Shown: positions 24,281 to 33,822 of the stretch, piece by piece | How positions within the stretch are numbered: position 1 is the stretch's first letter | How the letters are laid out: the number at the start of each line of letters is the position of its first letter | From: Lutibacter sp. B1 | GTDB lineage: Bacteria; Bacteroidota; Bacteroidia; Flavobacteriales; Flavobacteriaceae | NCBI RefSeq assembly: GCF_012524075.1 | Contig: NZ_JAAZUI010000001.1 | Coordinates: forward strand, 1 to 64,000 | Direction: 5' to 3' | Length of the DNA stretch: 64,000 bases | Translations under genes and position numbers: made by a program | The notes under the pieces: generated by a model | Told to the model about the DNA's origin: nothing | The model's input: only the letters and a program-made list of their open reading frames with translations | The model's database searches: none

Positions 24281-24694
24281 ATGATATCATCAGTAGAATT
24301 AAATAACGAAGAGTTACTTCAACAATTTGAAGATTGCACTTTAAATCCAAGTTTATTTACCCATGAAGTACTTTTAAAACTTACATGGATTTTAATTAAT
24401 AAATATGGGTTAAAAGAAGCTATTGTTAAAAATTGTGAACTTAAAGAACAATACTACATTAAAGCTTTAAAAAGTAAAAAATTCAATATAGCTTTAACTA
24501 AAGCTTATACTGAAATTTTATATCATTTTATGCAAAAATCAACTACTAAAGATTTTGATAAGTTATTGCGTGAATTTCCGCGCTTGAAATACAATTTTAA
24601 AGATTTAGTTAGAACTCACTATGGTTATGATATTTTAAAAGAGCATAGAAAAGAAGTTCCTCCTTCATTTAATCCTATTTTATTTACATTTTAG
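24281..24694 (+). CDS. hypothetical protein
   Basis: A 137-residue predicted soluble, mostly helical protein that I do not recognise. Visible landmarks are EELLQQFEDCTLNPSLFTHE near the start and RTHYGYDILKEHRKEVPPSF near the end. No signal peptide and no membrane segment. It is divergent from cinA and its stop lies five bases from the end of the convergent FAH-family gene. Confidence 0.7.
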   Translation: MISSVELNNEELLQQFEDCTLNPSLFTHEVLLKLTWILINKYGLKEAIVKNCELKEQYYIKALKSKKFNIALTKAYTEILYHFMQKSTTKDFDKLLREFPRLKYNFKDLVRTHYGYDILKEHRKEVPPSFNPILFTF

Positions 24695-24698
24695 TTTA

Positions 24699-25310
24699 TT
24701 ATTTGATTTTTACCGAAAACATCTCTTGGTCTTTAATAGCACCAATAAGAATATCATTTTCTTTTACACTTCCAACACCTGCAGGAGTACCCGTAAAAAT
24801 AATATCTCCTTTTTTTAAGGTGAAAAATTGAGATACATACGATATAAGTTCATCTATTTTCCATAGCATAGTGCTTGTATTACCATCTTGAACCAGCTCA
24901 TTATTCTTATGAAGTGTGAATTTTAAGTTATTTAAATCACCTAATTTTTCTTTTGGATAAAAATCACTAATTACCGCACTTCCATCAAAAGCCTTTGCTT
25001 TTTCCCAAGGCAAACCTTTTGCTTTACATTCATCCTGAACATCTCTGGCTGTAAAATCGATTCCTAAACCAACTTCTTCGTAATATTTATGAGAAAATTT
25101 TGGTTGAATATGCTTTCCTACTTTACAAATTTTCACCAATATTTCAACTTCATAATGTATATTGTTGGAAAATAATGGTATTACAAAAGGTTGTTTTTTA
25201 CCAAGTATAGCCGAATCAGGCTTTAAAAATATAACCGGATTTTCAGGTTTTTCGTTTTCTAATTCTTCTATATGTTTAGCGTAATTGCGTCCAATGCAAA
25301 TTATTTTCAT
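24699..25310 (-). CDS. fumarylacetoacetate hydrolase family protein
   Basis: A 203-residue single-domain FAH-family enzyme, beginning MKIICIGRNYAKHIEELEN. Metal-site features are EVEILVKI and the GIDFTARDVQ segment, and the C-terminal FTGTPAGVGSVKENDIL is typical. The family includes fumarylpyruvate hydrolases, oxaloacetate decarboxylases and acylpyruvases; the short form here best fits an acylpyruvase or oxaloacetate decarboxylase, but the substrate is not decided. It lies 102 bases downstream of menB on the same strand. Confidence 0.87.
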   Translation of the reverse strand: MKIICIGRNYAKHIEELENEKPENPVIFLKPDSAILGKKQPFVIPLFSNNIHYEVEILVKICKVGKHIQPKFSHKYYEEVGLGIDFTARDVQDECKAKGLPWEKAKAFDGSAVISDFYPKEKLGDLNNLKFTLHKNNELVQDGNTSTMLWKIDELISYVSQFFTLKKGDIIFTGTPAGVGSVKENDILIGAIKDQEMFSVKIK

Positions 25311-25318
25311 ATATCAAT

Positions 25319-25352
25319 GTTAATTGTTTAATTGTGTAATTGTGTAATTAAA
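25319..25352. repeat. short AT-rich tandem repeat
   Basis: About three copies of a TAATTGTGT-like nonamer lie between the FAH-family gene start and the menB stop. It is low-complexity intergenic sequence. No function is suggested. Confidence 0.5.
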
Positions 25353-25412
25353 ATTTTAAAACCCGATAGTTGGAATTATTAGTCATAAAAAAATTGTCAA
25401 TTATTAATTAAC

Positions 25413-26252
25413 CTAAGGAATCCATTTTTTCTCAAAATTAGGCTTACGCTTTTCTAAAAAAGCATTGCGCCCTTCTTTGGCTTCATCAGTCATATAAGCC
25501 AATCGAGTTGCTTCACCTGCAAAAACTTGTTGACCAACCATACCATCATCCGTTAAATTCATTGCAAATTTTAACATTTTAATAGATGTTGGTGATTTTG
25601 CCAATATTTCCTGAGCCCACTCATACGCAGTATTTTCTAATTCATCATGAGGAATTACTGCATTTACCATTCCCATTTCGTAGGCTTCTTGAGCCGAATA
25701 ATTTCTTCCTAAAAAGAATATTTCACGCGCTTTTTTTTGTCCAACCATTTTAGCTAAATAAGCTGAGCCATAACCACCGTCAAAGCTGGTAACATCAGCA
25801 TCTGTTTGCTTAAAAACAGCATGTTCTTTACTAGCTAAGGTCATATCACAAACAACATGTAAACTGTGACCACCACCAACTGCCCAACCCGGCACAACCG
25901 CAATAACTACTTTAGGCATAAAACGAATTAAACGCTGCACTTCTAAAATATTTAACCTGTGATAACCATCTTCTCCAACATAACCTTGATGTCCCCGTGC
26001 TTTTTGATCTCCTCCACTACAAAATGAATACACACCGTCTTTAGTTGATGGCCCTTCTGCTGAAAGTAATATAACACCTATTGAAGTATCTTCTTGTGCA
26101 TCATAAAATGCATCGTACAATTCTTTTGTGGTTTTTGGTCTAAAAGCATTTCTAACATTTGGCCTGTTAAATGCAATTCGAGCTACACCATTGTACTTTT
26201 TATAAGTAATATCTTCAAACTCAATTGCAGTTTTCCACTTAATTTCTTTCAT
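25413..26252 (-). CDS. menB: 1,4-dihydroxy-2-naphthoyl-CoA synthase
   Basis: Crotonase-fold enzyme (279 aa) closing the naphthoquinone ring from succinylbenzoyl-CoA in menaquinone synthesis. MenB-type features are ARIAFNRPNVRNAFRPKT, YSFCSGGDQKARG, VVPGWAVGGGHSLHVVCDM and TSFDGGYGSAYLA. Length is normal. It is on the same strand as menD and the isochorismate synthase gene, but a 10-kb accessory block lies between. menC, menE and menA are not in this window. Confidence 0.96.
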   Translation of the reverse strand: MKEIKWKTAIEFEDITYKKYNGVARIAFNRPNVRNAFRPKTTKELYDAFYDAQEDTSIGVILLSAEGPSTKDGVYSFCSGGDQKARGHQGYVGEDGYHRLNILEVQRLIRFMPKVVIAVVPGWAVGGGHSLHVVCDMTLASKEHAVFKQTDADVTSFDGGYGSAYLAKMVGQKKAREIFFLGRNYSAQEAYEMGMVNAVIPHDELENTAYEWAQEILAKSPTSIKMLKFAMNLTDDGMVGQQVFAGEATRLAYMTDEAKEGRNAFLEKRKPNFEKKWIP

Positions 26253-26419
26253 CTTTATCTTATAATTTAGAGGTAAAAATACTGCAAAATTATGTGGAAT
26301 AAAAAATTATTCTATTTATTAATTGGTTTGTTTTTAATATTTCTATAACAATTCTAAATAAAATAAATATTGTATTTTTGACTTGTTATAAAGTTGGTAT
26401 TTATCTTAAAACTTAGGAA

Positions 26420-28789
26420 ATGAGAGTATTCACTAATCTTACTAAAAAAACAGAACTACCCTTAAAATTTAAAATAAGTTTTGAGCCTGTTTATGAGTAC
26501 CTTGAAAATATTGTGAAGGATAAAGATCATTATCTACACAGTACAGCAAAGAGTTTATTGGAGAAATACAATAAATACCCTATTTTAAGAGACGGTTTTT
26601 ACGACTTTAATTATTTGGAAAAATACAATACAGAAATTGATGAACTTTTAAATGTTATTTTCCCTAAACCACTACAAAACAATGAAATAAAGGCAGTTAC
26701 CATACCGTTGATATTTACAACATTTAAGTTATCTAATAAATTTGAAAAGATTTTTGAAAATGCCGGAGATAATCCTGAATTTAAACTGCATAACTTTGAC
26801 CAAGATAATTTATACATTTTAGCTTGTACTTTAATTTTAATTCATAATTACAATGTTGATATAGATTTTAGCCGTCCTTTTTATTTTGAAATTCCTGATC
26901 AGAAAAGAGGAATTACTTGTCATTATCGAATTGTTTCGAGCGGTGGTTTTTTCAAAGTAAAACCTTTAAAAAATGCTGTACCTATTACAAATGATGATAT
27001 TCATTTACTTATAGATAATTTTCATAATATTGATCTTTGGAAGGAAAAATTCCCTCCTGAAAGTTATGAGTTTATAGGTTTTGATATTGTAAATTTATTT
27101 GATATAACTTCAGATCATGCATTATCAAAAGTTAAAGAAAACCTGCTAAAGAAAGATGAAAAAACATTTGACTCATTAGAGCAAAGTATCTCAAATTTGT
27201 TTGGAACTTCTAATATTAAATTTGGTTTTTCAGGATTCAATTTAAACAACGAACGTGTTATTTTTAAATATAGAAGTGCGGTAATTTTAAATACATCGGA
27301 TTTTGATAAAGAAAATTTCTTTTGTAAAGAAGTAGCTACTAAAGTTTTTGAGAAAAAAGAAATTATAGCAATTTCTAATGTTGATACTTACGGAATACAA
27401 ACGAAAAAGAACGGATTATATCAAGTACTAAAAAAACAAGGTATTCAAAGTATTGTTTTGATTCCAATTAATTTGAATAATGACATATTTGGTGTTTTAG
27501 AACTTTCATCAAAAAATAAATACGAACTTAATTCGGTAAATGTTCAAAAACTGGAAGATGTTATTTCAGTCTTCAAAATTGCCATCCAAAGATATATAGA
27601 AGAGTTTGAAGCTAATATTGAGTCTGTTATCCAAGAAAATTATACCTCATTACATCCATCTGTAAAATGGAAATTTTACGAAAAAGCTCAGGAATTTATT
27701 TTAAATATGGAATTTAACAATAACGAAACAACCTCATTAAAAGATATTGTTTTTGAAAATGTAATTCCGTTATTTGGCGAGTGTGATATTAAAGGTTCTT
27801 CTACTGCAAGAAACCAAGCTATTCAAGAAGATTTGATCAAACAGCTTTCGTTAGCGTGGTCTATAATTACAAAAGCAAACAAAAAGTATAAACTACCAAT
27901 ATATGAAGATTTAATTTTTAGAATTAATGAATCTTTAGAAAATATTAAAAAGAGCTTAAATTCAGGAGATGAAAACTCCATAACTCATTTCCTAAATAAA
28001 GAAATATATCCTGTTTTCAATCACCTAAAAAAAATAGATAAAGATTTAAGTGATGATATTGATAATTACATGATGCAAATTGATGAAAACTTGCATGTAA
28101 TTTATGATAAAAGAAAAAAATTTGAAGATAGTGTAACTATTTTAAATGACAAACTGTCCAAATTTATTGATTACAAACAAATTGAAGCTCAAGAAATGTT
28201 CCCTCATTATTTTGAACGCTATAAAACTGATGGAGTTGATTATAACATGTACATAGGTCAGTCTTTAGTAAAAAATTGCACTTACGATACGGTTTACTTA
28301 TCTAACCTTAGACTTTGGCAATTAAAAATGACCTGTGAACTCGAAAATATTGCAAGAAATTTAAAAAGCAGTATTCCATACCCTTTAGATATTGCCTCAT
28401 TAATATTGGTACACAGTAATCCGCTGTCAATAAGGTTTAGAATGGATGAAAAGAAATTTGATGTTGACGGTGCTTATAACATTAGATACGAAATTATAAA
28501 AAAACGAATTGACAAAGCTCTCATTAAAAATACCAATGAAAGATTAACACAACCTGGTAAAATCGCTATTGTTTACAGCAATAACAATGATTACGATGAA
28601 TATATGAAATACATCAAATACCTCCAATCAAAAAAATATTTGTTAGAACTTGTTGAAGATTTGGAAATAGAAGATTTGCAAGGAGTTTCGGGATTAAAAG
28701 CACTAAGAGTTAGTGTAAATTATAATAACACTCATAAAAATAAAATTGCTATTGATGAATTTAATGAAATAATAAAAAGTGAAAATTAA
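26420..28789 (+). CDS. GAF domain-containing protein
   Basis: A 789-residue soluble protein. The only domain I recognise is a GAF-like segment at about residues 250-395, with QGIQSIVLIPINLNNDIFGVLEL as its core. The C-terminal half is helical and ends ALRVSVNYNNTHKN. No kinase, HTH or nucleotide cyclase motif is visible, so this is a possible sensor without a recognised output. Its stop overlaps the stop of the convergent HD/Pycsar-effector-like gene by three bases. A TTTTTGACTTG stretch 30-40 bases upstream may be part of its promoter. Confidence 0.75.
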   Translation: MRVFTNLTKKTELPLKFKISFEPVYEYLENIVKDKDHYLHSTAKSLLEKYNKYPILRDGFYDFNYLEKYNTEIDELLNVIFPKPLQNNEIKAVTIPLIFTTFKLSNKFEKIFENAGDNPEFKLHNFDQDNLYILACTLILIHNYNVDIDFSRPFYFEIPDQKRGITCHYRIVSSGGFFKVKPLKNAVPITNDDIHLLIDNFHNIDLWKEKFPPESYEFIGFDIVNLFDITSDHALSKVKENLLKKDEKTFDSLEQSISNLFGTSNIKFGFSGFNLNNERVIFKYRSAVILNTSDFDKENFFCKEVATKVFEKKEIIAISNVDTYGIQTKKNGLYQVLKKQGIQSIVLIPINLNNDIFGVLELSSKNKYELNSVNVQKLEDVISVFKIAIQRYIEEFEANIESVIQENYTSLHPSVKWKFYEKAQEFILNMEFNNNETTSLKDIVFENVIPLFGECDIKGSSTARNQAIQEDLIKQLSLAWSIITKANKKYKLPIYEDLIFRINESLENIKKSLNSGDENSITHFLNKEIYPVFNHLKKIDKDLSDDIDNYMMQIDENLHVIYDKRKKFEDSVTILNDKLSKFIDYKQIEAQEMFPHYFERYKTDGVDYNMYIGQSLVKNCTYDTVYLSNLRLWQLKMTCELENIARNLKSSIPYPLDIASLILVHSNPLSIRFRMDEKKFDVDGAYNIRYEIIKKRIDKALIKNTNERLTQPGKIAIVYSNNNDYDEYMKYIKYLQSKKYLLELVEDLEIEDLQGVSGLKALRVSVNYNNTHKNKIAIDEFNEIIKSEN

Positions 28790-30024
28790 AGAATACTTGC
28801 AATAAGTTCACTATTATTTTTCATTATAACAAACGATATAACGTATACAATTACAGATATTACAACTCCAAACATAAAAATTGTATAAGCTATTCGCAAT
28901 AATTTATATTTCTTTTCAAGAACAAGACCTAAAAAATATAAATCTTTCATTAATGATTTGTATAAATAATCTTTATCACTCATTACATCCATCATCCCCT
29001 CTTGAAAATCTTCCAATGGCATTTTATTAAAATTACCAAAAAACAATAAATTAACTTTTCTGTTTTTTATATCTTCTTTGGTAAAATTTCCTGAAGTTAC
29101 TTTTGGTCGTGTTGATAAAATGGAAAATATCATTGTAACAACTGTAATGAATAAAAAAATCATTGTTGGATAAATCAAATAATAATTATCGGGCTTATCT
29201 AATTTAGGGAATAGACTTGATAAAGCTATTGATAAAATAATTGCACTTACTGAAAGTAAAATATTGGCTTTTGTATCAGCTATATCACTTAATTTTAAAT
29301 GATTTTTAAGTGTAACACGGTACATAGTTTCAATACCTCTTTCCGGAATATTATCTTTATCTTTTTTACGTTTTAAATCATCTTTTTTTAAGCTTCTTTT
29401 GAATTCTTCCTCCTCATTTTTAGCAATAGCTTTACGTAAATCTTTTTTCACCTTTAACAAATTCAGGTTTTTTTGCTCGTTTAATTTATCAAAAGCATAT
29501 TGCGTGTAAAACTTATGTTTGGTTAAAAATTCTTCATTTTTTTTATACCATTCAATATTAGAAAACATTTTACCGCTTAAACTTTCCCATTCCGATCTTA
29601 ACAATCCTGATTTTTTATTAAAACTCTCTAAACCAACATGATGCAAATCTGCATCACATAAAATTTCTTCAATTTTGTTTTTTGGCTCAACTGTTAGTTT
29701 TGTAGATTCAATAGCAGAACAAACTTTATCCGTTTTTTCTTTATCATAACCTTTTTCAGTTAAATAATTTTGAGCAATTTCTTTACTTTTATCTTCATGA
29801 TTTTTATAATCAATCGTGAAACCCGAATCGTGAAACCAAGAAGCCAGTAAAACTATCTCTAAATCACTTTCAGAAATATGTTCGGCAATTGCAATTTCAT
29901 TTGCAGTTTCTACAACTTGTAGTGTATGGTCAAAATTATGGTAAACAGCTTGAGAAGGTAATTCATTTTTATATAAATTAAATATATACGTTTTAACTTC
30001 TTCAAAAAAATAATTATCTAACAT
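28786..30024 (-). CDS. HD phosphohydrolase fused to Pycsar-effector-like membrane domain
   Basis: A 412-residue protein from the ATG at 30024 (the frame is open 16 codons further, less likely). The N-terminal HD domain has VYHNFDHTLQVVE, LASWFHDSGFTIDY with the HD pair, and the later LCDADLHHVG. A charged linker (KRSLKKDDLKRKKDKDNIPE) follows. The C-terminal part has membrane segments at about ANILLSVSAIILSIALSSLF, YPTMIFLFITVVTMIFSI and LRIAYTIFMFGVVISVIVYV, and matches the DUF5706/PycTM effector family. In Pycsar immunity such effectors are gated by cCMP or cUMP (established knowledge). Here no pyrimidine cyclase is adjacent, and HD fusions occur in Bacteroidota chromosomes. Signalling or nucleotide turnover at the membrane is inferred. 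Confidence 0.85.
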   Translation of the reverse strand: MLDNYFFEEVKTYIFNLYKNELPSQAVYHNFDHTLQVVETANEIAIAEHISESDLEIVLLASWFHDSGFTIDYKNHEDKSKEIAQNYLTEKGYDKEKTDKVCSAIESTKLTVEPKNKIEEILCDADLHHVGLESFNKKSGLLRSEWESLSGKMFSNIEWYKKNEEFLTKHKFYTQYAFDKLNEQKNLNLLKVKKDLRKAIAKNEEEEFKRSLKKDDLKRKKDKDNIPERGIETMYRVTLKNHLKLSDIADTKANILLSVSAIILSIALSSLFPKLDKPDNYYLIYPTMIFLFITVVTMIFSILSTRPKVTSGNFTKEDIKNRKVNLLFFGNFNKMPLEDFQEGMMDVMSDKDYLYKSLMKDLYFLGLVLEKKYKLLRIAYTIFMFGVVISVIVYVISFVIMKNNSELIASIL

Positions 30025-30098
30025 ATCATTAAAAAATAAGTGCGAGTTAAAAATACAAAAATTTATGTACATTTATTTTTCTAAAACTAAATTTAAAT

Positions 30099-33000
30099 AT
30101 GCAATTAAAAACCTATACTAAACTTAGTATTTTAGTTAGTATTTTTTTTTCAAGTTGTGCAACTTACGATTTACAATACAGTAAATCTGTTTCAAACTTA
30201 AATACTGAAAATGGTGAATATACTGGTGATGAAATAGAGCACACATTTTACTTTATAGGAGATGCCGGAAATGCACAAGAAGGTGAAAACTTGAGTCATT
30301 TTAACTTATTAAAAGAGGAACTTACTTTAGCAACTAAACATACAAGCCTATTATTTTTAGGAGATAATTTATATCCGAAAGGTTTACCGGAGAAAAATAA
30401 TCCAGATAGAGCTTTAGCCGAACATAGATTAGATGCCCAAATTGATATTGTAAAAAACTTTAAAGGTCAAACTACTTTTATTCCAGGAAATCACGATTAT
30501 TATAGCGATGGTATAAAAGGTTTAGAAAGAGAAGCAGATTACGTGACAAAAAAATTAGACTCTAAAGATGCTTTTTTACCTAAAGACGGTTGCCCTTTAA
30601 AAAAAATTAAAATAAATGATAGTGTTGTTTTAATAATTGTTGACTCTCAGTGGTATTTAGAAGATTGGAATAAAAACCCGACAATGAATGATGATTGTGA
30701 TATTAAAACACGAGAAAAATTCTTTGATGAATTTGAAAGTTTGATCAAAAAAAATAATGACAAAACAATACTTGTGGCAATTCATCATCCATTATTTAGT
30801 AATGGCTCTCATGGCGGACAATTTTCATTAAAAGCACAATTTAAACCTACAGACTTATTAGTACCTATGCCAATATTAGGCACTATGGCTAATATTTTTA
30901 GAAGAACCAGTGGAATTTCTCCTCAAGACATGAACAACTCCATTTATTTAGAGTTAAAAAACCGCATTGTTACCATTTCTCAAAAAGCCGAAAAAATAGT
31001 TTTTATATCGGGTCACGAACATAACCTCCAATATATAGTTAAAGATAATTTAACTCAAATTGTTAGTGGTTCAGGTTCTAAAACTACTGCTGCCAGAGTA
31101 ATAAATGGCAGTGAGTTTGCTTACGGTGGTTTAGGATATGCAAAATTAGTTGTTTATAAAAATGGTTCAACTTGGGTCTATTTCTATTCCGAAATAAACA
31201 GTGAAAAGAAATTATTATTCAAAAAAGAAATTTATCCTCCTAAAAGCAGTAAAAAAGAATATAATTTTTCTGATGATTTTCCTAAACATGTTTCAACTTC
31301 AATTTATAATACTAATGAAGTCTCTAAAGGGAAATTTTTCACCTCACTTTGGGGAAAACATTACAGAAAATATTATGGAACAAAAATTTTAGCTCCAACT
31401 GTAAATTTAGATACTTTATTTGGCGGATTAACTCCTACAAGAGAAGGTGGAGGAAATCAATCACGGTCTATACGATTAGAAGATAAAGACGGTAAAGAGT
31501 ATGTAATGAGAGCATTACGCAAAAGTGCCACAAGATACATACAAGCTGTTGCCTTTAAACAGCAATATGTTGAAGGTCAATTTGAAAACACCTTAGCTGA
31601 AGATTTATTATTAGATATTTATACAACAGCGCATCCCTATATTCCTTTTACTATTGGCAAATTATCTGATGCAATTGATGTTTATCATTCAAATCCGGCG
31701 TTATATTATATTCCAAAGCAAAATGCTTTAAACCAATATAATGAAAAATTTGGTGATGAACTATATATGATTGAAGAAAGAGCAGCTTCAGGACATGGTG
31801 ATGTAGAAAGTTTTGGATTTTCAAATGAATTGATAAGTACCGATGATTTACTAATTAACCTGAGAAAATCTGACGATTATTATGTTGATGAAGATTCGTA
31901 TATCAGAGCTCGATTATTTGATATGCTAATTGGTGATTGGGACAGACATAATGACCAATGGCGTTGGGCAGAATTTAAAGATGGTAAAAAAACTATGTAC
32001 AAACCTGTTCCAAGAGACAGAGATCAGGCTTTTTCAAAATACGATGGCTTAATTTTAGGTTTTTTAACTCGTGCTATACCTGCTTTAAAATTAATGCAAG
32101 TTTATGATGATGATATTCGAAGTGTAAAATGGTTCAACTTAGAACCTTATCCACTAGATATGGCACTTATAAATAAATCTACTTATAAAAATTGGCAAGA
32201 ACAAGTAGCTTACATTCAAAAAAATATAACCGATGAAGTTATAGAAAAAGCTTTTAACATAGTGCCAAATGAAGTAAATGATGAAACTATAACTGAAATT
32301 AAAATCAAGCTAAAAAATCGTCTTAAAAATTTACCGGAAATTTCTAAAAAATATTACAATCAGCTTTCCAGAATTGGAGCTGTAAAAGGAACCGATAAAG
32401 ATAACTGGTTTGATATTGAACGTTTAAATAACGGAAATACGTCTATTAAAGTCTTCAATATAAAAAAAGGAGAAAAAGGAAGTAAGATTTTAGAAAAAGT
32501 CTATCATAAAAAACAAACCAAAGAAATTTGGATTTATGGCTTAGATGATGATGATGTTTTTAATGTTACCGGAGAAGAAAAAGATGTAATTCCTTTAAGA
32601 ATTATTGGTGGTCAAAACAATGATACTTATACTATTGAAAATGGAAAAAAAGTTACTGTGTACGATTTTAAAACCAAAAAAAATACCTTTACCACAAATA
32701 AAGGGAAATACAAACTTTTAGATGATTATGAGGTAAATACCTACAATTATAAAAAATTGAAATACAATCAAAATCAATTATTACCATCTATTGGAGCAAA
32801 TCCTGATGATGGATTTAGAGTTGGTATCAAAAATATTTATACAACTTATAAGTTTGAAAGAAATCCTTTTACACAACAACATACACTAACAACAGCTCAT
32901 TACTATGCCACTAAAGGATTAGATTTTTCATACAATGGAGAATTTGCAAACATTTTTAATAATTGGAACTTTTTACTAGATGCAAGATATACAACACCAA

Positions 33001-33800
33001 ATTACAGTTTGAATTACTTTGGATTTGGTAACGATACAAAAAATTTAGAAGATGAGTATGGCGAGGATTACCACAGAGTTAAAATAAGCATTTATTCTTT
33101 GACTCCGTCAATAAAATGGAAAGGTCGTTTAGGAGCAGAATTTAAAGTTGGAAACACAATTGAAAGTATTGAAGTTGAAAATACGCACGGAAGATATATT
33201 AATACAGTACCTAACCGAATTGAGAACAGGCAAACTTATTTAGGCTTATATACTTCTTATTTTTACGAAAATTATGACCACAAAGCTTCACCAACTGTTG
33301 GTATGAATGCTGAAATTATAGCAGGTTGTAAAACCAATTTAGATAAAAAAAGTGAAAATAATGCTTACATAACACCATCTTTCAGCTTTAATTACAAACT
33401 TGTACCCAGCGGTAAACTTGTATTTGCTACAAAAGTAAAAGGAAATATAATAATTGGTGATAATTACGAGTTTTATAATGCAGCTAGTATTGGTGGTTTA
33501 GATGGGTTACGCGGTTATAGAAACCAACGTTTTACAGGCGATAGATCATATTATCAAAATACCGATTTACGCTATCATATTAAAAACACAAAAACCAAGT
33601 TTATTCCTTTAGAAATAGGTGTATTTGGTGGTTTTGATTATGGTAGAGTTTGGCTTAATAATGATAAATCCAAAAACTGGAAAACTTCTTATGGCGGCGG
33701 TTTATGGATTGTAGGTGCCGAAATGTTAAACTTAAATTTGTCCGTTTTTAATTCAAATGATGGAGCTTATGTTAGGTTTGGATTTGGATTTGGCTTTTAA
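30099..33800 (+). CDS. metallophosphatase / kinase-like / Omp85 barrel fusion
   Basis: A 1233-residue exported protein with a lipobox-like signal (FFSSC, Cys20). Residues about 50-370 are a calcineurin-like metallophosphatase: YFIGDAGN, LFLGDNLYP, FIPGNHDYY (~129), AIHHPLFS and ISGHEHNLQYI (~305). Residues about 430-730 contain a Gly-rich EGGGNQSRSIRL (~448), YVMRALRK, and IGDWDRHNDQW (~611) followed by PRDRDQAF (~639), an arrangement like the catalytic Asp and metal Asp of atypical kinases (HipA/FAM20/CotH type). The last 350 residues form a beta barrel with GLRGYRNQRF (~1135), the conserved (V/L)RG(Y/F) of Omp85/BamA proteins, and end in FGFGFGF. The phosphatase and barrel are confident; kinase-like is inference. 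The next two secreted-protein genes follow after 22 and 15 bases. Confidence 0.85.
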   Translation: MQLKTYTKLSILVSIFFSSCATYDLQYSKSVSNLNTENGEYTGDEIEHTFYFIGDAGNAQEGENLSHFNLLKEELTLATKHTSLLFLGDNLYPKGLPEKNNPDRALAEHRLDAQIDIVKNFKGQTTFIPGNHDYYSDGIKGLEREADYVTKKLDSKDAFLPKDGCPLKKIKINDSVVLIIVDSQWYLEDWNKNPTMNDDCDIKTREKFFDEFESLIKKNNDKTILVAIHHPLFSNGSHGGQFSLKAQFKPTDLLVPMPILGTMANIFRRTSGISPQDMNNSIYLELKNRIVTISQKAEKIVFISGHEHNLQYIVKDNLTQIVSGSGSKTTAARVINGSEFAYGGLGYAKLVVYKNGSTWVYFYSEINSEKKLLFKKEIYPPKSSKKEYNFSDDFPKHVSTSIYNTNEVSKGKFFTSLWGKHYRKYYGTKILAPTVNLDTLFGGLTPTREGGGNQSRSIRLEDKDGKEYVMRALRKSATRYIQAVAFKQQYVEGQFENTLAEDLLLDIYTTAHPYIPFTIGKLSDAIDVYHSNPALYYIPKQNALNQYNEKFGDELYMIEERAASGHGDVESFGFSNELISTDDLLINLRKSDDYYVDEDSYIRARLFDMLIGDWDRHNDQWRWAEFKDGKKTMYKPVPRDRDQAFSKYDGLILGFLTRAIPALKLMQVYDDDIRSVKWFNLEPYPLDMALINKSTYKNWQEQVAYIQKNITDEVIEKAFNIVPNEVNDETITEIKIKLKNRLKNLPEISKKYYNQLSRIGAVKGTDKDNWFDIERLNNGNTSIKVFNIKKGEKGSKILEKVYHKKQTKEIWIYGLDDDDVFNVTGEEKDVIPLRIIGGQNNDTYTIENGKKVTVYDFKTKKNTFTTNKGKYKLLDDYEVNTYNYKKLKYNQNQLLPSIGANPDDGFRVGIKNIYTTYKFERNPFTQQHTLTTAHYYATKGLDFSYNGEFANIFNNWNFLLDARYTTPNYSLNYFGFGNDTKNLEDEYGEDYHRVKISIYSLTPSIKWKGRLGAEFKVGNTIESIEVENTHGRYINTVPNRIENRQTYLGLYTSYFYENYDHKASPTVGMNAEIIAGCKTNLDKKSENNAYITPSFSFNYKLVPSGKLVFATKVKGNIIIGDNYEFYNAASIGGLDGLRGYRNQRFTGDRSYYQNTDLRYHIKNTKTKFIPLEIGVFGGFDYGRVWLNNDKSKNWKTSYGGGLWIVGAEMLNLNLSVFNSNDGAYVRFGFGFGF

Positions 33801-33822
33801 TTAATTATAAAATATTAGAACT

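Noticed and set aside
26420-30024. A complete Pycsar operon formed by the GAF gene and the HD/PycTM gene
   Set aside because: The two genes converge, and the GAF protein shows no nucleotide cyclase motif.
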